Assembly: GCF_027887165.1 (NCBI RefSeq)
Contig: NC_077229.1
Location: 352,520,416 to 352,584,415, forward strand
DNA length: 64,000 nt
Direction: 5' to 3'
DNA from: Monodelphis domestica
Taxonomy: Eukaryota > Chordata > Mammalia > Didelphimorphia > Didelphidae
The number at the start of each line of letters is the position of its first letter. The stretch's first letter is position 1. Both the position numbers and the translations under genes were made by a program. Shown piece by piece: positions 59,700 to 64,000 of the stretch. Under the pieces are notes generated by a model. The model saw only the letters and a program-made list of their open reading frames with translations, did not search any database and was not told the origin of the DNA.

Positions 59700-60255
59700 T
59701 CAAGCCCAAGACTTATTGAAGATTATGGAGAGAGACCTTTGATTTGGGGGAAGAAGCCAGGCTAGAGGCTACATGGATAAAAAACTAGTGGTGAGTCTAG
59801 GTGGTAAAGACAAAAGCAGCAGAAGCTAACTGGGTTCGCAAACCAAAAATAATAAGGGAAACTGGCAATTGCTCAAAAAGAGATTATAGGGTACCCCTGG
59901 ACTAGCACTAGATATAAGACCAGATATTGTTTGGCAAATATAACCTATACCCACTTCTGGGTCATAGTTTAGAAGTTTAAGAAAGGAGCATTTTCAATCA
60001 AGAGGAAGTGGGAACTAAGAGTGAGAAATTATTTAGCAAGTCATTGCATATACTCACTTCTGGATTCCAGTTCAAATGTGGAGAGGAATACATTTGGTCC
60101 ATAAAGTGGAATCCTTTGGAGTAGTATTGTTCTAGCCCCAAGAGAAGAGGGGCTAGAGGAGCAGTGACAAGTGGAATCTCAAGAAAACAGGGACAGTTCC
60201 TGGGAAAGAACCAGAGTACAGACCAAGAGATCAGTGACTATACTTTCCTACAGAA
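59700..60255. repeat. Unclassified sequence with an internal ~108-bp echo
   Basis: 'acctatacccacttctgggt' (59944) and 'gcatatactcacttctggat' (60047) are similar phrases in similar surroundings. This suggests an imperfect internal duplication, possibly inside an unknown old repeat. No gene. Confidence 0.35.
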
Positions 60256-60654
60256 TACAGTCATCCCTTGCTATATCATAGTTCACTTATCACAGTTTCA
60301 CTGTGTCTCTGGTTAAAAAAAAATCTAATTCTGTGTCATGGAGTTCTCACTATATCATGGAATTTTGTGGATAAATACAATGCTGTAAATAATGGAAATG
60401 CAGTATATCACTACTGCTTGTGCAAGTTTGACAGCTTGAGATTGTACATGCTATTGGCTGCTGGAATGAAAGGGGGCCAACCACAGTGCTGTGTTCCATA
60501 TCCTGGTACTGATTGGCTCAGTGACTATTGCATTTATCTGTTTGCTCACCTGTACCGTGCCCATATGTTCAACATCTCACCTTGTCCACTTCACTTTGAT
60601 GTCTGATAACTGAGCATAGTGTTGCTTTGTAGTATTGTGTTTTTGTGAAGCTTT

Positions 60655-60945
60655 AGGAGGCCTCTCATCTTGGAGTAGACCTTGTGGCTAGAAACTGAAT
60701 TAGTTTTAATCTTCTGAGGAGGACTCATGGTTGAGTTCTCTGAACTTCCCTTGACTTAGGCTAGGACAGAGAAATCTTATATCCTTTTCTCTCTCTCTTC
60801 TTCTTAATTTCTTCATATTATTATAATTAAACCACCATAAAATTCCCCAACTAACTTGAATATTTTTATTGGGATTGAATTAGTCCCTGGTGACCACTAG
60901 TATAATATATTCAGTAAATAACCCCTAAATTTAAATACACAAACT
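60655..60945 (+). mobile_element. LTR fragment inside the Tigger-like element
   Basis: 'aattaaaccaccataaaatt', 'ttattgggattgaattagtc' and 'ggtgaccactagtataatat' match the minus strand of 34085-34200, and the first phrase matches 48220-48250. An old LTR piece with undefined ends. Confidence 0.55.
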
Positions 60946-61079
60946 TTTTGAGCCTTCTAAGGCTTCTGGAAGTGAATCCAAGCACCAAATTAAATAGGTT
61001 TAAGAGTGTAGAAAGTATTTAAGAACACATAAAGTTTTTATAAGAATGTGAGAAAGGTTAATAAGATTGTGGAAAAGTA

Positions 61080-61405
61080 ACTCCTAAATGACTTATGTCA
61101 AAGAATGTTATCCACATTGAGAGAAAGAACTATGGGAGTAGAAATGCAAAAGCAAAGCATATGACATCACTTATCACATGTATATATGGGTATGTGTTTT
61201 GGGGTTTGAGCTTTAAAAAATCACTTTATTGCAAAAATAAATAATATAGAAATAGGTATCAAGTAATAGCATTTGTATAACCCAGGGGAATTTCTTGTCA
61301 GCTCTGGGAGGGGGGAAGGAAAAAGGGAGTGAAAGAAAATGAATCATGTAAACATGAAAAAATATTTAAAAATAAAATGTAAAAATAAAACAACAACAAC
61401 AACAA
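61080..61405 (+). mobile_element. Longer copy of the small retroposon family
   Basis: The 3' part (61299-61375: 'cagctctgggagggggga', 'gaaaatgaatcatgtaaaca', A-rich tail with CAA units) is the same family as 16244-16340. The 5' part ('attgagagaaagaactatgg', 'cactttattgcaaaaataaa') is absent from that copy. It is inserted in the Tigger-like element. Confidence 0.6.
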
Positions 61406-61460
61406 AAATAAGAGGGTGGAAAAGGTTTATAGGAAAGTGGGAAGGGGTTTATAAAGTCCT

Positions 61461-61463
<3 letters not shown>

Positions 61464-61492
<29 letters not shown>

Positions 61493-61500
61493 TATATATA
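61464..61500. repeat. Palindromic TA-rich simple repeat
   Basis: TATATA/TGTATATATACA-type tract near the 3' side of the Tigger-like element. Confidence 0.85.
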
Positions 61501-61609
61501 AAATAAAATAAATGTAATGCTACTACTTCATGGATTTTCACTTATTGCAGGGGTCTTTAGAGGAACATAACTCCCATGATAGGTGAGGGATTACTGTATA
61601 TCACTTTGG

Positions 61610-63290
61610 AACCTACAAAAATTTTAAAAATTCAAAAAGAAGCTCTGAAAAGAGCAAAGCAAAAAAGCATGAAACATGCCAGGGACAGAACCAAATATTA
61701 GTATCAAGTTGAAAATCAAGAAAAATGGGAGAGAAAATAAGCAGACTTAAATAAAATAATCTGATTATAAAGAATTGCCAAAGTGACAGAGTAGATCAAT
61801 ATAAACTCATAAGAAGATAATGAAGTCAAAACAAATGCAGACAAAGCATTAAGGGAAAATTTAAAAAAATTAAATAATTAGGGTAGAAAAAATTAATAAA
61901 AAATATCAAGCAGAGGAAGGATATCATGAGAATACAATTAACATTTTAGTACAAGAGACAGGCAATAGTGAAAACAAATAGAAACGTAAAATCATAATTG
62001 GATAAAGAGAAAAGTAGTACAAATATTTATTGAAGGAAATGATTCCTAAAAATTTGAATTGGTCAAGGGAAGCTAATGACCCCCCAAGACATCAAGAAAC
62101 AATAAAACAAACTCAAAATGATGAAAAAAGTCAGAAAATGTGAAATATCTCACTGATAAAATAACTGAATTGAGAATAGATAGTTAATTTAAGAATTATG
62201 GAATACCTGAAAGCCTTTATTAAAGAAAGAAACTAGATATCATATTTCAACAAAATATCAAAGAAAACTGTGGATATCCTATAACATGAAGGGAAAATAG
62301 ATATTGAAAGAATCAACTAATCACCTCCTGAAAGAGATCCCCAAAATTAAAGTCCCAGGAATATTATAGTCAATTTCCAGAACTCCAGGATCAAAGAAAA
62401 ACTATTTCAAACAGCCCAAAAGAAATCATTCAAATATTTTTGAACCCACAGTCAGGATCACACAGGATTTAGCAGGTACTACTTTAAAGTCCTGAAGGTC
62501 TTGCAATATGGTATTCTGGAACACAGAAGAGCTGGGATGACAACGAAGAATAACTTCCATAGCAAAGCTTAGTATGATCCTTCAAGGAAAAAATGGATAT
62601 CTAATAATAGAACTTTCAATTATTCATGATGAAAACCCAATGCTGAATAGAAAATCTGACTTTTAAAGAAAAAAAAACTCAATAGAAGTATTAAAAGATA
62701 AATAAGAAAGAAAAATTATAAGGGACTCAGTAAAGTTAAACTATTCATCTAAAATGATAAACATATCTTCTAAGATTTTCACCATTATTAAGAATGACTA
62801 CATAGAGAGAGGATGAAGGGAGAAAGAAAGATGAAAAATTATCTCACATAAAATATATTCATAAAGATGGAAAATTGTGGGGAATATAGCAACCTTGAAT
62901 ATTACTCATATCTAAATTGGTTCAAAAAGGAAAACTATATAGATACTCATTACATATATATATATTCCCAACAGGAAGTAGGAAGAGAAGGGGATATGAG
63001 CAAGGGGAGGATAATAAAAGTGAGAGCTGATAATAGAAACTAGTTTTATGAAGCAAAAGAGACATCTGAGGAGAGACAATGAAAAGAGAGTGTGATAAAA
63101 AGAAGAAACAAGATGGAGGAAAATGCAAAGTTAGTAATCATAAATGTGAAGATGAATGCAGGAACTCACCCATAAAAAGGAAGCAGAGAGCTGAACATAT
63201 TAGAAACCGGAATCTAACAATACATTGTTTATTAGAAATACACTTAAAGCAAAGAGAAACAAATGGATTAAAATAAGAGATGGGAAAAAT
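61610..63290 (+). mobile_element. Old L1 ORF1 to start of ORF2, plus strand
   Basis: Near 62450-62530 the sequence encodes IRITQDLASSTL-like text, matching L1 ORF1p RVTQDLASSTL. A spacer follows. At 63157-63270 NSPIKRKQRAEHIRNRNLTIHCLLEIHLKQ matches the ORF2 start [30 protein letters not shown]. Many stops; an old fragment ending within the endonuclease domain. Confidence 0.75.
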
Positions 63291-63339
63291 ATTATGTTTC
63301 AGCTAATGATTTCTTAAGACAAGGAGAAATAATAGATGC

Positions 63340-63534
63340 TAGACATTTTCACTGACTGATTCATACATAGTGTATGCTCCCTTCTCATCTCCTACTCCTA
63401 GATTCCATGTCTTCCTTCAAGCCTCAGACAAATTGTCATCTAAATTTCCTAGGGTTCTCTAATTGTGATGCCCTTTCTCTGACTACCCCTAATTTATATG
63501 GCAAATGATTGCTAAGTGTGGGAATGTGTGTTAT

Positions 63535-63580
<46 letters not shown>

Positions 63581-63700
63581 CTCTTCTGATATTTCCTACT
63601 TTGGTTCAAGTCCTTAAGCATATAACTGTAGGACATTTGTAACCTGTATTATTTGTGATATTGTTTTCTTTATTAGAATGCTAAGTCTTTGAGAGTAGGC
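63340..63700 (+). mobile_element. L2 LINE fragment with a CA microsatellite
   Basis: 'ttccttcaagcctcagacaa' followed by 'ttgtcatctaaatttcc', and then 'attagaatgctaagtctttg', follow the L2 3' region, interrupted by (AC)n at 63539-63575. Confidence 0.6.
63539..63575. repeat. (AC)n microsatellite
   Basis: About 18 perfect AC units. Confidence 0.95.
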
Positions 63701-64000
63701 ATGTATAAGAGGAAAAGGTCATAAGCAATGGAAAAATTTGAATTTGACAACCTATCTCAGAGAAGAGAAAATGGAACCCCAGATGACTTCTGGAATGGCA
63801 TGGAACTTTTCAGCCAAGTTCAGGAGGGAGCAGTTGAAAAACTGGAAGAGGTTCTTTGCTCCTAGAGCTGAGGGGAGGAAGAACTGACCATTTACTGTGA
63901 AGATACCCATTTCCTCAATCTTTTTGCTTGAGCCCTAGATCTTATCTCTAAGCTGGTGACACTTTTAGGATAAACACTTTTGTCCCATAGGGGAACCTCA
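63701..64000. other. No recognised feature at the window end
   Basis: Moderately GC-richer sequence, possibly repeat-derived, not assigned. Confidence 0.4.

Larger units (their letters stand above)
60258..61596. mobile_element. Tigger/pogo-like DNA transposon, non-autonomous
   Basis: The left end CAGTCATCCCTTGCTATATC and the right end (reverse) CAGTAATCCCTCACCTATC are terminal inverted repeats. Both are immediately outside-flanked by TA (60256-60257 and 61597-61598), the target duplication of Tc1/mariner-pogo elements. No transposase frame is visible. It holds nested inserts at about 60655-60945 and 61080-61405. Confidence 0.8.

Noticed and set aside
63436-63636. 66-codon minus-strand frame with Cys-Val repeats
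   Set aside because: It translates the (AC)n microsatellite.
1-64000. CRISPR arrays, bacterial operons, rRNA or tRNA genes
   Set aside because: No regularly spaced repeats, no ribosome-binding-site gene clusters and no cloverleaf-compatible conserved boxes were seen; all repeat and coding content is vertebrate transposon-type.

Overview
The window is vertebrate nuclear DNA, AT-rich and almost entirely non-coding. Its repeats point to a marsupial, most like the gray short-tailed opossum (Monodelphis domestica). The pointers are young L1 LINEs with a very long ORF1-ORF2 spacer, marsupial CORE-type SINEs, an RTE-clade LINE, old L2/L3 LINEs and AT-rich endogenous retroviral LTR fragments. The species is an inference. 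I found no functional host gene, no rRNA or tRNA gene and no CRISPR array; the window looks like intergenic or deep intronic sequence.

Layout. 1-3764 is mostly unique sequence with two old SINEs. 3765-13085 is one old minus-strand L1 split by at least five later insertions: four LTR-like pieces and a processed pseudogene of the ubiquitin ligase gene RCHY1. 13086-15430 holds degraded, probably LTR-derived DNA. 15430-18070 has plus-strand old L1 pieces (3' half, then a 5'UTR piece). 18071-22950 is mostly unique. 23107-29490 is a young full-length minus-strand L1 (L1-A) with exact 15-bp target-site duplications, an intact ORF1 and an ORF2 with one frameshift in a homopolymer. 30430-34084 is a very old L1, ended by an LTR. 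34491-40109 is mostly unique with one L2 and one SINE. 40125-43142 is a second young L1 (L1-B), 5'-truncated, with its remaining ORF2 open. 43158-47550 holds L3, L2, MIR and SINE relics. 47550-48400 is a SINE split cleanly by a solo LTR. 48522-51130 is a processed pseudogene of MVP (major vault protein). 51860-58059 is an internally deleted L1 (L1-C) with matching target-site duplications and an RTE-type LINE inserted in it. 60258-61596 is a Tigger/pogo-like DNA transposon with TA duplications and nested inserts. 61610-63290 is an old plus-strand L1 ORF1/ORF2-start piece, and 63340-63700 is an L2.

The only coding capacity that looks recent belongs to L1. L1-A ORF1 encodes the RNA-binding chaperone and ORF2 the endonuclease/reverse transcriptase. 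The same type of L1 machinery is the likely source of the RCHY1 and MVP retrocopies and the SINE insertions. I found no undescribed system of the operon or defence type. The most useful observations are the nested insertion chronology, the near-intact L1 and its 5'UTR architecture, the direct-repeat L1 pair, the internally deleted L1, and a small unnamed retroposon family.
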